Of a stretch of 64,000 nucleotides of DNA, positions 49,109-59,628 are shown piece after piece. The number at the start of each line of letters is the position of its first letter. The stretch's first letter is position 1. The DNA comes from Catonia carolina (Eukaryota; Arthropoda; Insecta; Hemiptera; Achilidae). The DNA lies in contig JAQMRL010000001.1 of NCBI GenBank assembly GCA_035578175.1, forward strand, positions 58,551,553 through 58,615,552, in the 5' to 3' direction. The notes under the pieces are model-generated. The model was not told the DNA's origin and did not search any database. It saw only the letters and a list, made by a program, of their open reading frames with translations. A program made the position numbers and the translations under genes.

Positions 49109-52100
49109 CTCCTCCGTTGCGAAATACCCTTTAATAGTTTAATTCAATGGAATGTTCGCGGGATCCGGTCTAGGTATGAAGATATAAAGATATTGATCCG
49201 GGATAAGTGTCCGTTTGCGCTTTGCCTGCAAGAGACGATGTTACAACCTGATATCCGATTATCCTTTCGTGGATACGAAATGTTTAGGAAAGATTCCCTG
49301 CATGGTGGCCCTGGTAATGGGGTTGCAATATTACTTCACCAGTCAATGCAAGGGATAAGTCTGGATATCCAAACGGATATTCAGGCTGTAGCAATCAGGA
49401 TAACTGTCCCGGTGTCGGTTTGCGTGTGTAATGTTTATTTACCACCAAACACAGACATTTCATACCTAGCCATGAGAGAATTGCTGGAACAGTTACCAGC
49501 TCCATATATCATCTTAGGAGATTTCAATGGTCACCATTATTCTTGGGGCTCCTCACTGTGCAATGGTAGAGGTCACATGGTGGAGAGGGTCCGGAGTGAT
49601 TTAGACTTATGTCTATTGAACGATGGATCTGAAACATTCATGTCATCCTCAACAGGATCCTGGTCGTGCTTGGACCTTACTTTCTGTAGCCCGTCCATTG
49701 TTCCAAGGTTGATGTGGAGAGTACTGCCAGACCTGTATGGAAGTGATCACCGACCGGTGGTGGTCGAATTTTTTGACTACCAGCCTGTCGATGACCTTCC
49801 GAAACGATGGATTGAAAAGCTTGCACGGTGGGATGAGTTTTCAAGTTTAATGGAATCTGAATATGAAGATGATGATGATGCACGAAAGCTGTTGTCTTCC
49901 TTTGTAGAGAGGATGTCTGCAGCAGCTGCCCAGAGCATTCCTAAAACATCGGGAAAAGCACGGCGTCCGCCGGTACCTTGGTGGAATGATCGTTGTAAGG
50001 AGGCTCTTCGGGACCGCCGTAGGGCCCTGCGCATTTTTAGTCGCAGACCTACGGATGCAAACCTGGAAGCGTACCGAAGAGCTCGGGCCTGCTGTAGGCG
50101 TGTCTTTCTTGAGAGTAAGAGGGAGTCGTGGAGCCGTTACGTTGGAGATATTAGCAGGGGTACCCCTGTGACAACGGTATGGAGAAAACTGCGTTCGGTA
50201 TGTGGAAGGACGTCTCCACATCGAATCGCAGGGTTGCAAGCTGACGGTTCTGTGATCACATCACAGTCCGACATCGCTAACGTGATTGGTTCCTTCTTTA
50301 AATCAGCTTCCCTCACGTCTTCATATTCAGTACAGTTTCAAAATTATAAGAAAACCATTGAATCTCTTCCTTTCTTTATAGCGGACTCGAATGATCCTCT
50401 AAACATTCCTTTTTCATTGCCTGAGCTTAGAAAAGCGCTCAAAGTATCTCGAAATACCTCACCTGGAGGAGATGAAATTACACTTTCGATGATAGCGCAT
50501 TTACCGGATTCTGGGTTAAGGCAACTCCTACATGTTTTTAATAAAATATACGCTTCTAGAAAGCTTCCAAAAACTTGGAAAGAAGCAATTATTGTTCCAA
50601 TCCTCAAACCTGGTAAAGATAAAACATTGGCCTCCAACTACCGTCCCATTTCCTTGACAAGTGTTGTTTGTAAGGTCATGGAAAGAATGGTGAACAGTCG
50701 TCTCATGTGGTATCTGGAAAAGAATAACTTCCTCGCTCCTGAACAGAGCGGTTTTCGGAGAGGGAGGTCTTCGACAGACCACTTGGTGGCCCTTGAGACG
50801 GCTGTCTGCAATGCGTTTGCATTGCGGCAGCGCCTCGTTGCCGTATTCTTTGATTTGAAAAAAGCATATGATACAGCTTGGCGACTAGGTATCCTCAATA
50901 CTTTGCGGGATTGGGGCATCGCTGGAAACATGTTGGCCTTCATCAAGGACTTTCTAGATGAACGATCGTTCCGTGTAAGGGTTGGTCAGTGTCTGTCCGA
51001 CAGGTTTGACTTGGAAAATGGTATACCGCAAGGAAGTGTAATTAGTTGTACCCTATTTGCGGTTGCCATAAACAATATTGTGAAAAGTTGCGTATACCCT
51101 GTTAAATGTTCGTTGTTTGTTGATGATTTTGCAATATATGTTGCATCTAGAAATGTTGTCTCAGCTGAACGAGCTCTACAGCTAACTATATACCGTCTTG
51201 AAGAATGGTCACGGCAGACTGGCTTTAGTTTTTCTCCTGAGAAGACTAAATGCATTCAGTTTTGCCGAATACGGACTGATAATGTTCCAAGACTGTATTT
51301 AATGGGTAAGCATATCGAAGTTAGCACTGAAATCAGGTTCTTAGGTGTTGTATTCGACAAGAGACTTACATGGGTTCCGCATATTAAAGACCTACGGGCT
51401 AGGTGCTTAAAGGTGGTTGATATTCTGCGTGTTCTTACAGGTACAGGTTGGGGTGCTGATAGATCATGTATGATAAGGTTCTACAAGGCTCTAGTGCGAT
51501 CACGTATAGATTATGGCGCTGTAGCCTACTCATCTGCTAGTTCCACTTCTCTGAGAATGCTTGACACAGTCCACAATTCATGTTTACGATTATCTACAGG
51601 TGCTTTTCGTTCTAGCCCTGTTATCAGCATCTTAGTTGAAAGTGGAGAAATGTCGTTACACAGACGTCGCCAGCAGCTTATATTGACGTACTTTGCTAAG
51701 TTGAAAGCTAGACCTTATCATTTTTTGCATGATATGATTCTCAATAACCCTTGTCATGATTTGCATCTGATGAACGCCCGACAGCCTTCACCATTCGGTG
51801 TAAGAGCGTTGGAGATATGCAACAACCTTGATATTGCGATTCCTCGTGTCTACCCATGTAATTCTTGTCTATTTCCACCCTGGACCATCGCTCAGTTACA
51901 CTTTAACTTTGAGATGAGTAAATACTCAAAGGCAGGCACAAGCTCTGTGGTGTTTAATAGCATTTTCAGTGAGTTAGTTGAAGCTATTAAACCATCTACG
52001 GTTGTATACACTGATGGATCAAAGTCGGATGTTGGAGTTGGTTGCTCGTTTGTTGCTAATGGGAGAACCTATTTGTTTGGATTACCTGCGGGAACCAGTA

Positions 52101-52801
52101 TTTACACGGCTGAACTTTATGCTATCAGCAAAGCTCTTTCTGTAGTCTGTGTGCGTGGGCGTCGGGTGTTGGTGTGCACTGATTCGCTCAGTGCTCTCCA
52201 GTCGATTAGTGATGTGTATTCACGCCACCCGCTAGTTGTGGACGTCCTCGGCACTGTGAAGGAGCTGAATGATAGAGGAGTATGCGTTGTTTTCTGCTGG
52301 GTTCCGGGTCATGCTGGAATCCCGGGAAATGAGGCTGCTGATTTGGCCGCTAAGGAGGCGGCTCGTCAACCGGCTTTCACGCAATATCTGACTATGTCTG
52401 ATTTTGTGAGTCTGGTGAAGCGGGTCATCACGGATTCCTGGCAGATAGAATGGACTGGCTCTCATGGCAACAAACTACGAGAAATAAAACCTATTGTTAA
52501 GCCTTGGCCTACGTCACTGAGGAAGAACAGAAGAGAAGAGGTTGTCATCGCGCGACTTAGAATTGGGCACACCAGATTAACCCATGGGTATCTCATGACG
52601 TCTGGTGATGCTCCAGTTTGTGGCAGGTGCGATTGTCCTTTGACAGTCAAAAATGTTTTGGTTGATTGCGTCTGCTATGCAGCTCTGCGTCGGCGATTCA
52701 AGATTCCCTCTGAATTAAGGAATATACTCGGTGACGAAAGCCCTATTTTGGATGCGGCTTTGAAATTTTTACGATCGATCAGTGTATACAACAGTGTCTA
52801 A
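49109..52801 (+). CDS. E4 ORF2: endonuclease / RT / RNase H
   Basis: Uninterrupted and collinear with E1 ORF2 (1202 residues from 49193). All endonuclease (LCLQET, GDFNGHHYSWG, SDHRPV), RT (FFDLKKAYDTAW, GIPQGSVISC, FVDD) and RNase H (YTDGSKSD, YTAELYAI, GHAGIPGNEAADLA) motifs are present. The C-terminal finger reads CGRCDCPLTVKNVLVDC, with Asn replacing the His found in E1, so its zinc site is probably lost. It lacks its own leader and gag because of 5' truncation, so expression would depend on a neighbouring promoter. Confidence 0.85.
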   Translation, partial: LLRCEIPFNSLIQWNVRGIRSRYEDIKILIRDKCPFALCLQETMLQPDIRLSFRGYEMFRKDSLHGGPGNGVAILLHQSMQGISLDIQTDIQAVAIRITVPVSVCVCNVYLPPNTDISYLAMRELLEQLPAPYIILGDFNGHHYSWGSSLCNGRGHMVERVRSDLDLCLLNDGSETFMSSSTGSWSCLDLTFCSPSIVPRLMWRVLPDLYGSDHRPVVVEFFDYQPVDDLPKRWIEKLARWDEFSSLMESEYEDDDDARKLLSSFVERMSAAAAQSIPKTSGKARRPPVPWWNDRCKEALRDRRRALRIFSRRPTDANLEAYRRARACCRRVFLESKRESWSRYVGDISRGTPVTTVWRKLRSVCGRTSPHRIAGLQADGSVITSQSDIANVIGSFFKSASLTSSYSVQFQNYKKTIESLPFFIADSNDPLNIPFSLPELRKALKVSRNTSPGGDEITLSMIAHLPDSGLRQLLHVFNKIYASRKLPKTWKEAIIVPILKPGKDKTLASNYRPISLTSVVCKVMERMVNSRLMWYLEKNNFLAPEQSGFRRGRSSTDHLVALETAVCNAFALRQRLVAVFFDLKKAYDTAWRLGILNTLRDWGIAGNMLAFIKDFLDERSFRVRVGQCLSDRFDLENGIPQGSVISCTLFAVAINNIVKSCVYPVKCSLFVDDFAIYVASRNVVSAERALQLTIYRLEEWSRQTGFSFSPEKTKCIQFCRIRTDNVPRLYLMGKHIEVSTEIRFLGVVFDKRLTWVPHIKDLRARCLKVVDILRVLTGTGWGADRSCMIRFYKALVRSRIDYGAVAYSSASSTSLRMLDTVHNSCLRLSTGAFRSSPVISILVESGEMSLHRRRQQLILTYFAKLKARPYHFLHDMILNNPCHDLHLMNARQPSPFGVRALEICNNLDIAIPRVYPCNSCLFPPWTIAQLHFNFEMSKYSKAGTSSVVFNSIFSELVEAIKPSTVVYTDGSKSDVGVGCSFVANGRTYLFGLPAGTSIYTAELYAISKALSVVCVRGRRVLVCTDSLSALQSISDVYSRHPLVVDVLGTVKELNDRGVCVVFCWVPGHAGIPGNEAADLAAKEAARQPAFTQYLTMSDFVSLVKRVITDSWQIEWTGSHGNKLREIKPIVKPWPTSLRKNRREEVVIARLRIGHTRLTHGYLMTSGDAPVCGRCDCPLTVKNVLVDCVCYAALRRRFKIPSELRNILGDESPILDAALKFLRSISVYNSV

Positions 52802-53178
52802 TATATTATGTTCTAATACTCTTAGTTACCATATTGTATGTGTTTTATATTAGTTATAAGTTTATATTCATATGTGTTCATGTTAAGTGGCCTCTTTACA
52901 GCCCTTTGTGATCTTTTATGTCTGTGATTTTTTTTTAAATTTTTTTTTGAATGAAATTTTTAATTTTTGGGTTGTGATACTAGTTTTAAGGTTTTAATTT
53001 CATAAGTATTAATGTGATTTCTGTGTTTTTCTTTCTAACTGTGATATTAAGTTTAACTTTATGTGTTTATGTTTTGTGTGTTTTTTAGAGTATTATAGCT
53101 TGTGCTGTGATATTAGCTTATAAGATTTTATTTATTATGTATCAGGCGATGATAACCTCGCAAAGGTTTTTTTTTCGC

Positions 53179-53227
<49 letters not shown>

Positions 53228-54462
53228 ATTTGTTTCAGTTTTCTGATGTATTGCCTTTTGTTTGTGGTCTGGTGGCGTTGTTGTGATTGTCGCTTTTTTT
53301 GATCACAACTTCTGTTGTGTGGCGGTTGTTGTCGTGTTGTGGTTGGTTTTTTCTTGTTGTGTCATGAGGAAAAATATTTGATCACCTTTCGATTCCCGTG
53401 TTTTCTTTTACCCTACCCTTTTATTTAAACCTTTACCCTCCAATTTCCCGTTGGTTATCCTGTTCGAGTGTTTGATATTTCCGTTAGGTTGTCCGTATTC
53501 CCGACACCTATTCCCAGGTTTGACCTTGACCTTTTGTTGGTAGTTCTTTTTTGGAAAAATTAGGGAGGTGTCTTTAAATTGTCCCGTTTTTTAACGACCG
53601 ACTGTTATTTGATTTGATAATAAATTTATTGCGTATTTTTTCTGTCTATTAATTAAATTTTATTTGTTTTAATGCAAGAACAACCTATTTGTTTGTTTAT
53701 TTTTTATTTCTTAAATTTTTTTGGGTTTTTTATCTATTATGTTTCACCCGACCAACTAATCGCTAGCGCAAAAAACGATACACACCTGCGAGGGTTGGTA
53801 ATACGGATTATATATATATATAAATTTTTTCATATATTTAAAGTTCCTTGATTGTTAAATCTTTAAATTCTGACTTAATAACTTTTCTAGATTACAAATA
53901 TGAGAAATATTATTGAAATATATTCGGGATAAATCAGGCGACTTAAAGAAAGCGGACTGCTAATGCATACGGTTTAACCTCAACATATTTTAAATAATAT
54001 AGAAATGATTGCGAAACAGCGAATAATCTAAGTTATTTTTTTACAGGACAATTATACCGTCATTAAAAATATGATAATCATCCCAAAAAAATAAGAGGGC
54101 GAATTCTGGGACCATAGAATACAAGACAGCAAAATGAAAACACTTTCTGTTCCTCCAAGAAGTAGGAGAATTTGAATTTTCTATTCGGGTTTTGGTATTG
54201 AAAGATGAATTTTTAAATTACCTCCATTCCTTCGGCATCGACCTGCAGAAGAAAACCTTAACCAAACAAAAAACCCAAAGAGAGATCCATCAAGGAGGAA
54301 ATGTATTGAAACAAGTAAGTTGACATAATTATAATTGTAACAATACAACTATTATTAAATCGGTTAATTCAGAAAAACTGTCAGTTCTAAAATATTTTTA
54401 AAGAAATATAGGTTTTTTACCTAAACGGTGGTTTTAAAATATGTTAAAATTTCCAAACCTTA

Positions 54463-54540
54463 GCCGAGAATCAAACCCGGGATTTTTCGTCTTGCAGGCT
54501 AATGTGTTAGTCACCACGCCACGGAGGCAGCTTGAATATA
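54463..54540 (-). mobile_element. tRNA-derived SINE head, inverted partner of 5708-5803
   Basis: B box (reverse of GAATCAAACCC, 54468-54478) and A box (54510-54522) match the plus-strand copy in arm A. Confidence 0.55.
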
Positions 54541-55085
54541 CATTGTTCTATTAATTTTTGATTAAACATTTCTTTTGGAAAATTTAGGTTATCCGAACAT
54601 TTACAGTTTTATAAATCTGTTAAGTCTAATAATACTGTTTGTCAAATACATTCAAAAGATTTATTTATTTAAAATATATTATATTTTTTTTTGTTTTATT
54701 TTTTTATTTTTTTTTATTTTTAAAAAATTTTTAAGTTTAAAACGATCAACCAATTTTATTCAAGGGTATAGTCTACTATTTCCACAGATATTTGGTATAC
54801 GATTTTTAAGTATCACACTTATTAGTGTGTTTCAACCGCTATTTTTAAGTTTTTTTTTCCACTAACGTAAGTTTTAAAATACCACAAATCAAACTCATAA
54901 TCTAATAATGGGAAATATTTTTAGAGAATTAAACAAAAACAAGTATGATATTTAAAGTAAATTATTTTAATTTATGTTTAAGACTTATTTTTTTTTATTA
55001 ATATGAAATATTTTTAATAATAAGAAAAAAAAACACTAATTATTATTACACTCACCTCGGTATGTTCAATTTAACAGTATTGATT

Positions 55086-55810
55086 TGTCGATATCATTTA
55101 ATTCAGTTTTCATTAACACTTTAGCTATATTAAGTTTTACGATTGTCTGACTTCGCCGCGATAAAGTTTTAAACGTGGCCGCGTGTCACAGAAATAATAA
55201 ATCATTTTATCACACCGCACTTTAACCAAGGATGAGTTCTTTGTTGAACATTTTATCTTTTGTGAATATTCCGGCGTTTATCATTTGAGTCTATTCCGCT
55301 TTTTCTTTTTCCGCTTGGAGTCGTTGTATCAGCGTTTGTCGATATCATTTAATTCAGTTTTCATTAACACTTTAGCTATGTTAAGTTTTACGATTGTCTG
55401 ACTTCGCCGCGATAAAGTTTTAAACGTGGCCGCGTGTCACAGAAATAATAAATCATTTTATCACACCGCACTTTAACCAAGGATGAGTTCTTTGTTGAAC
55501 ATTTTATCTTTTGTGAATATTCCGGCGTTTATCATTTGAGTCTATTCCGCTTTTTCTTTTTCCGCTTGGAGTCGTTGTATCAGCGTTTGTCGATATCATT
55601 TAATTCAGCTTTCATTAGCACTTAAGCTATATTAAGTTTTACGATTGTCTGGCTTCGCCGCGATAAAGTTTTAAACGTGGCCGCGTGCCTTTAGAAATAA
55701 TAAATCTGTTTTATCACACCGCACTTTAACCAAGGAACATTTTATCTTTTGTGGACATTCCTGCGTTTTATCATTCGAGTCTATTCCGCTTGGAGCCGTT
55801 GTATCAGCGT
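55086..55810. repeat. 251-bp tandem triplication
   Basis: Units start at 55086, 55337 and 55588 with TGTCGATATCATTTAATTCA. The first two are almost identical; the third is diverged and merges into the BESS-like gene. Arm A has only one copy, so the expansion happened in arm B after the inverted duplication. Confidence 0.9.
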
Positions 55811-56006
55811 TTAGATTATCACTTGTTCTTTCTACTTCGTGTAGACTAACGGAATAGTCTGCCACACTAGGGGATGTATTTTGATCTTCGTTTGGTTCCT
55901 CCTTTATAGGACCTATTTTACGAAAAATATGAACATATTTGAATGGTGATGATAATTCTTGTGTAGTACTACCAGTAGGTTCCTGTTGTTCACAAATATA
56001 AGACAT
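55671..56006 (-). pseudogene. BESS-like gene copy B (C-terminus disrupted)
   Basis: From ATG 56006 the protein matches copy A closely (EQQEPTGSTTQELSSPFKYV) but lacks the KRKSA segment, and a frame disruption removes the BESS-like C-terminus. Copies of that C-terminal coding sequence are spread over the downstream 251-bp tandem units. The product is probably non-functional. From 56040 to 56500 no gene is seen. Confidence 0.5.
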
Positions 56007-56501
56007 GTTGATGTTCGTAAAATCAAACACAAACTAAGTTATCCCTTACAGTGTGAAACGTTTTATACTTTTACGTTGGTAGTAAAAAGTTGTTTTACGT
56101 TGGTGAAAAAGTTTGAGTAAAAAAATTGAGGACACAACATTATACCTCTACCAGATTAAACAGTAAAAAAACAAACACCAGATTATTATAAGGTATTTTT
56201 CACCTGATTTCGCGTGGCAAAATGTGGTGATAGATATCAAACTAAGTAAAGTGGAATATCCATCGAAGTATACTACAACCACCAAACTAAGTAAAAAGGT
56301 ATAAAGATGGTAAACTTTACCAAATAAAATATAGTAAAGTAAAAAAACTAAAAAAATAACGTCTCAACCGTATTTCACCAGTTACTGGAATAAAAAACAA
56401 CCAAATTGAAATCCCTCATTCTGATTTAGGAACAAGATTCGGCAAAATAAATCCATATCTCCGAGATATGGATTTATTAGATAGATTAGATAGATATGGA
56501 T

Positions 56502-57020
56502 CTAAGAGCCGACTAAACTTGGCAATTTTGACAGATGTATATTTTTTTCGGCCAGTTTCGTGACCTTATTTATTGGGGTAATAGCTCGGAAGGATTTTGG
56601 CTGATATTCTATTTCCGTTTTATGAAAATGTTGAACATCATATACCTTAATAGTGAATGTAATATCATTTTTTAAATTTTGTAGAAAGTTTTTTGACATT
56701 TTCTCAATGTTTAATCTATCTATTATTTTATTTTTTTTTTAAATTAAATCCATAAAAAGTTAAATAATTTATGTCAACTATAAACCAAAAAAAAAAAAAA
56801 TATGTCCACTATATCTATTATAGAGTTGCCACAACTTATTTGACATCTATGTTCCAAATATCGGTTTCTGAAATGGATTCTAATTTTGAAATTGGAAAGT
56901 GTATTCATATTAGGGCCTAAATAAGTAACATATCCTTGGTTTTTCCGAATGAAAAATATTTTAAATCCAAATTTTTTTTGCCCAAATACACTTCTATATT
57001 TTTATATATTTATTATTTTC
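56502..57020 (-). pseudogene. three-gene module copy B, gene 3
   Basis: Better preserved homologue of 1743-2260. It starts after an acceptor-like TGATTCCAG (ends 57021) and shares HFRNRYLEHRC, the DITFT block and SFRAITP with copy A. It needs frame changes near 56950 and in the poly(T/A) tract near 56790; the last 65 codons (56502-56699) are open. Unknown function; about 170 residues if continuous. The acceptor-like site shared by both copies suggests a spliced transcript joining it to gene 2 or an upstream exon. Confidence 0.45.
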
Positions 57021-57037
57021 CTGGAATCACAGGGAAA

Positions 57038-57803
57038 TTAATCCTTATATAAATTATCCAAATAATCTTTTATACTAACACCACTGGTACAAGGATTAGG
57101 TAGTTGTTCATCATCTGAAGTTAATATCTGTTTTGTGAGATTTTCCAGTAGTATAAAGTTCTTTGAGGATACCGCCTTGTTTTGCAAAATAGGGATTTTA
57201 TCGATTTTTTCACAATTTTTAATAATTTTTAAAATACAATTGTCCTATTCATCTTTGTCATCTTCACCTATAAACGGGAAATTACATACCAATTTGGAAA
57301 CCAAATTGCATGACAACTGAAAACGGATGGTGGAAAATGCGAATTCAGTTCGTTTATTACCACATATGGTAGATGATTTCCCTCAAATATATGAGAACTA
57401 AAACTAGCTAAATCATACATACTGTTAGCGCATTGCAAGAAGCAATATACGCATATTATACAGTTGTCTGTGGTCTTACAGTTTTTATTTATAGAATCTT
57501 CAAGACTCTTTATGAACAACTCTTTAATTGTGGGGTTTGGGAATTTATCACAAATCGGTATTAAAAAAACACAGATTTATTTAAATTGCGATCACCGGCA
57601 ACTAAATGTTTATAAACATTCGTCGTATTCGAATATTTGATCAGTTGTTGCACAATTTGGTTTTCATCTGTCAAAAATAAATTAAATTTTATTTCTATAT
57701 AATTGAACCCATAATCAAAAAATTTTGTCCCCTTAGTCGATACTGTTTTAACATATAAATTCATTTTGTGTATGAAAGAAACCAAACTAATCAGTTGTTC
57801 CAT
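57038..57803 (-). pseudogene. three-gene module copy B, gene 2
   Basis: ATG at 57803 is intact (lost in copy A). The first 80 codons are open, then a frame change near 57562, an open stretch with Cys-rich CIICVYCFLQC, another change near 57310 and an in-frame stop near 57250, ending at TAA 57040-57038. Conserved with copy A throughout: SFIHK near the start, VSKLVCNFPFIGE, and PCTSG near the end. About 250 residues originally. No recognised family. Confidence 0.45.
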
Positions 57804-57933
57804 TTTCTATATATTAAAACAAAAATACTAATTAATTAAATAAGCTGTAAAAATAACTAAAACGTCTCAAATAACGATAAAACCACACAAATAAGTAAAA
57901 AATGGTTGCGGTAAGAAACACAAATTAAACTAT

Positions 57934-58950
57934 TCAAATAAAATTTATAAAAAAATTAAAACTATTTAAATAAATGAACCACACATGGCCTATTTTTTTT
58001 GCTTGACATAGAAAACAATGTTTGTTTTTAAAATGAGGACATGTATTCTCAACTAGGTCATGGCATATTCTACAATAATATCTACATTCACCTATCCAAG
58101 TCTGTCTGAGTGTGTGAGTGCGCAAAAGGTGGCATAAATATTCAGCAATACAATGAAAAAATACTTTGGATTCATTTTTACAAAATCTACATTTGATATC
58201 GAGTTTATTCTCTTGACAAATCTTGTGTCGTTCGCACTGGCTAATAGACTTCACGATTTGGTCAAGTTGTTTTATAGGCCTTTTTGTTTTTAATTTTTTT
58301 TCAACGACTGTTTTAGAAATTCCTTCAAAATATGCCTCAGTCCCTAAACTGTCATCTTGGAGGGTTTTTGAGGTACAGGCAATTGGGGTTGTACTTATCG
58401 ATGGAGCAGTTTGCAATTCTAATAAATCGCGGGCTGTACTTTGTTCGGCTGCTTCTATTAAAACCGTTGTGGGATTGTCTGCCACGTTAGTATTTTGTAA
58501 TTCTGGTTCATGATATGCTGAAGTTGTGGTAATGTCAGCTATGTTAGAATATAGTAAATCTGGTTCGTATTCTGCTATACATTGTCGTACTATTTCGTCA
58601 AAATCTAGTGTCTGGAATTCAATATTATTTAAAGGGGTTGTGTTACCTATGTTATTTATAGGTGTGTTTACTATTGTTATAGGTGTGTTTTCTGTGGTAG
58701 TTATGTTGGTCGTGGAAATGTTTTCTATAGTATTTACGTTTGTTTTAGGTATGTTTTCTGTGGTAACTTTTTTATTTAATTGATAGTTTTCGTTATCTGT
58801 TCTGTCTCTTTTTATGTATGCCTCACTAAAAAGATAAGGCCCGTAATTTTGTTGTTCGTCTCTTTCGTCATCTGTCTGTCTTTGTATGTAGTCATTTGAA
58901 AATAAATATTTACCATAACCAAAATCGTTGCCAGCTCCAAATCCACTCAT
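57934..58950 (-). CDS. three-gene module copy B, gene 1: Cys/His-rich protein, intact
   Basis: ATG at 58950 directly follows GATTTACAG (acceptor-like); the frame also reads upstream to 59010. About 338 residues without interruption. Layout: two tandem degenerate repeats YGxYLFSxxYIxRxxTDxE (about residues 11-50); a Thr/Asn/Ile-rich low-complexity stretch (about 55-105); an acidic region; a basic KTKRPIKQ stretch; and a C-terminal Cys/His domain with CRFC, FHCIAEYLCHLL, GECRYYCRICHD and HCFLCQ. That is enough ligands for two or three zinc sites, conserved in the decayed copy A. It may be a viral regulatory protein (NS3-like idea, weak) or a domesticated gene. The E5 insertion lies about 60 bp upstream. 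Confidence 0.5.
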   Translation of the reverse strand: MSGFGAGNDFGYGKYLFSNDYIQRQTDDERDEQQNYGPYLFSEAYIKRDRTDNENYQLNKKVTTENIPKTNVNTIENISTTNITTTENTPITIVNTPINNIGNTTPLNNIEFQTLDFDEIVRQCIAEYEPDLLYSNIADITTTSAYHEPELQNTNVADNPTTVLIEAAEQSTARDLLELQTAPSISTTPIACTSKTLQDDSLGTEAYFEGISKTVVEKKLKTKRPIKQLDQIVKSISQCERHKICQENKLDIKCRFCKNESKVFFHCIAEYLCHLLRTHTLRQTWIGECRYYCRICHDLVENTCPHFKNKHCFLCQAKKIGHVWFIYLNSFNFFINFI

Positions 58951-59084
58951 CTGTAAATCATATTTTCGAAATTTAGATTTAACTATATTAACAAAATGAA
59001 CATATGACATATAACATGCATATATATGTGGGTGTTCGGGTGTGGCAACCCCGGGACCCCAGCTAAGAGCTAACTTTATTTCAA

Positions 59085-59162
59085 AAATAGTTTTGGAAGA
59101 AACTATTTCTTACAAAATAGTTTTGTAAGAGCAACCTGTGTATAGACACAGGTTGCTCTTAC
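59085..59162. repeat. cascade of three perfect hairpins in E5 leader
   Basis: Stem 1: AAATAGTTT (59085-59093) with AAACTATTT (59100-59108). Stem 2: CTTACAAAA (59109-59117) with TTTTGTAAG (59121-59129). Stem 3: GTAAGAGCAACCTGTGT (59125-59141) with its exact complement at 59146-59162. The final arm is the normal leader sequence found in X, Y and E6. Confidence 0.9.
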
Positions 59163-59628
59163 ACTACACACAACAATAATACTACATCACACACACCACA
59201 CTTTCTTTCAAAACACACATTTAGATACCCTACACACAACACATACACAAAGTTCTCTTACACACATTTATAATGCTGGCGAGGATGGGATGCGGGCTGG
59301 TCGTGCGTAACCCTTTCCGGATTGGAAGGTCTGGACTGTGGTTGTGCTGCTGTGAGCTTGCTCTGCCGAGGCTTTGCGCCATCCTTTAGCCCTTCCAGTC
59401 GCTTCGGTACTGTGGCAAGAAGTGGAACATGGGTAAGAGTGTCGGAGCTCTTACTGCTGCGTGCGAGCCTCTGGGACGTCGGTATCAGTGGGTCAGGCAG
59501 TACCTGACTCCCCGGCCCGGATGAAATATGTGGGAGATGGCTGCCGGGAGTACTCGGCCGGGTCCTTCTTTTTACTAGGGACCTGCGGCGTGCGCGGGTC
59601 ATCTCTCCGCTCGCACCCTGCTTTCACG

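Larger units (their letters stand above)
48562..53225 (+). mobile_element. E4: 5'-truncated family A retrotransposon
   Basis: Starts within ORF1 after the zinc knuckles and ends with one terminal hairpin and a 44-nt poly(A) (53182-53225). A short AATTAT repeat at both edges may be the target duplication; comparison with arm A shows about 35 bp of the target missing. Confidence 0.85.
47565..56030. repeat. large inverted repeat, arm B (interrupted by E4)
   Basis: Reverse complement of 4810-8690 after removal of E4. It contains GTSF1-like copy B, the SINE head at 54463-54540 and BESS-like copy B. Stretches 47967-48561 and 53226-55085 hold no supported gene beyond this repeat sequence. Confidence 0.75.
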
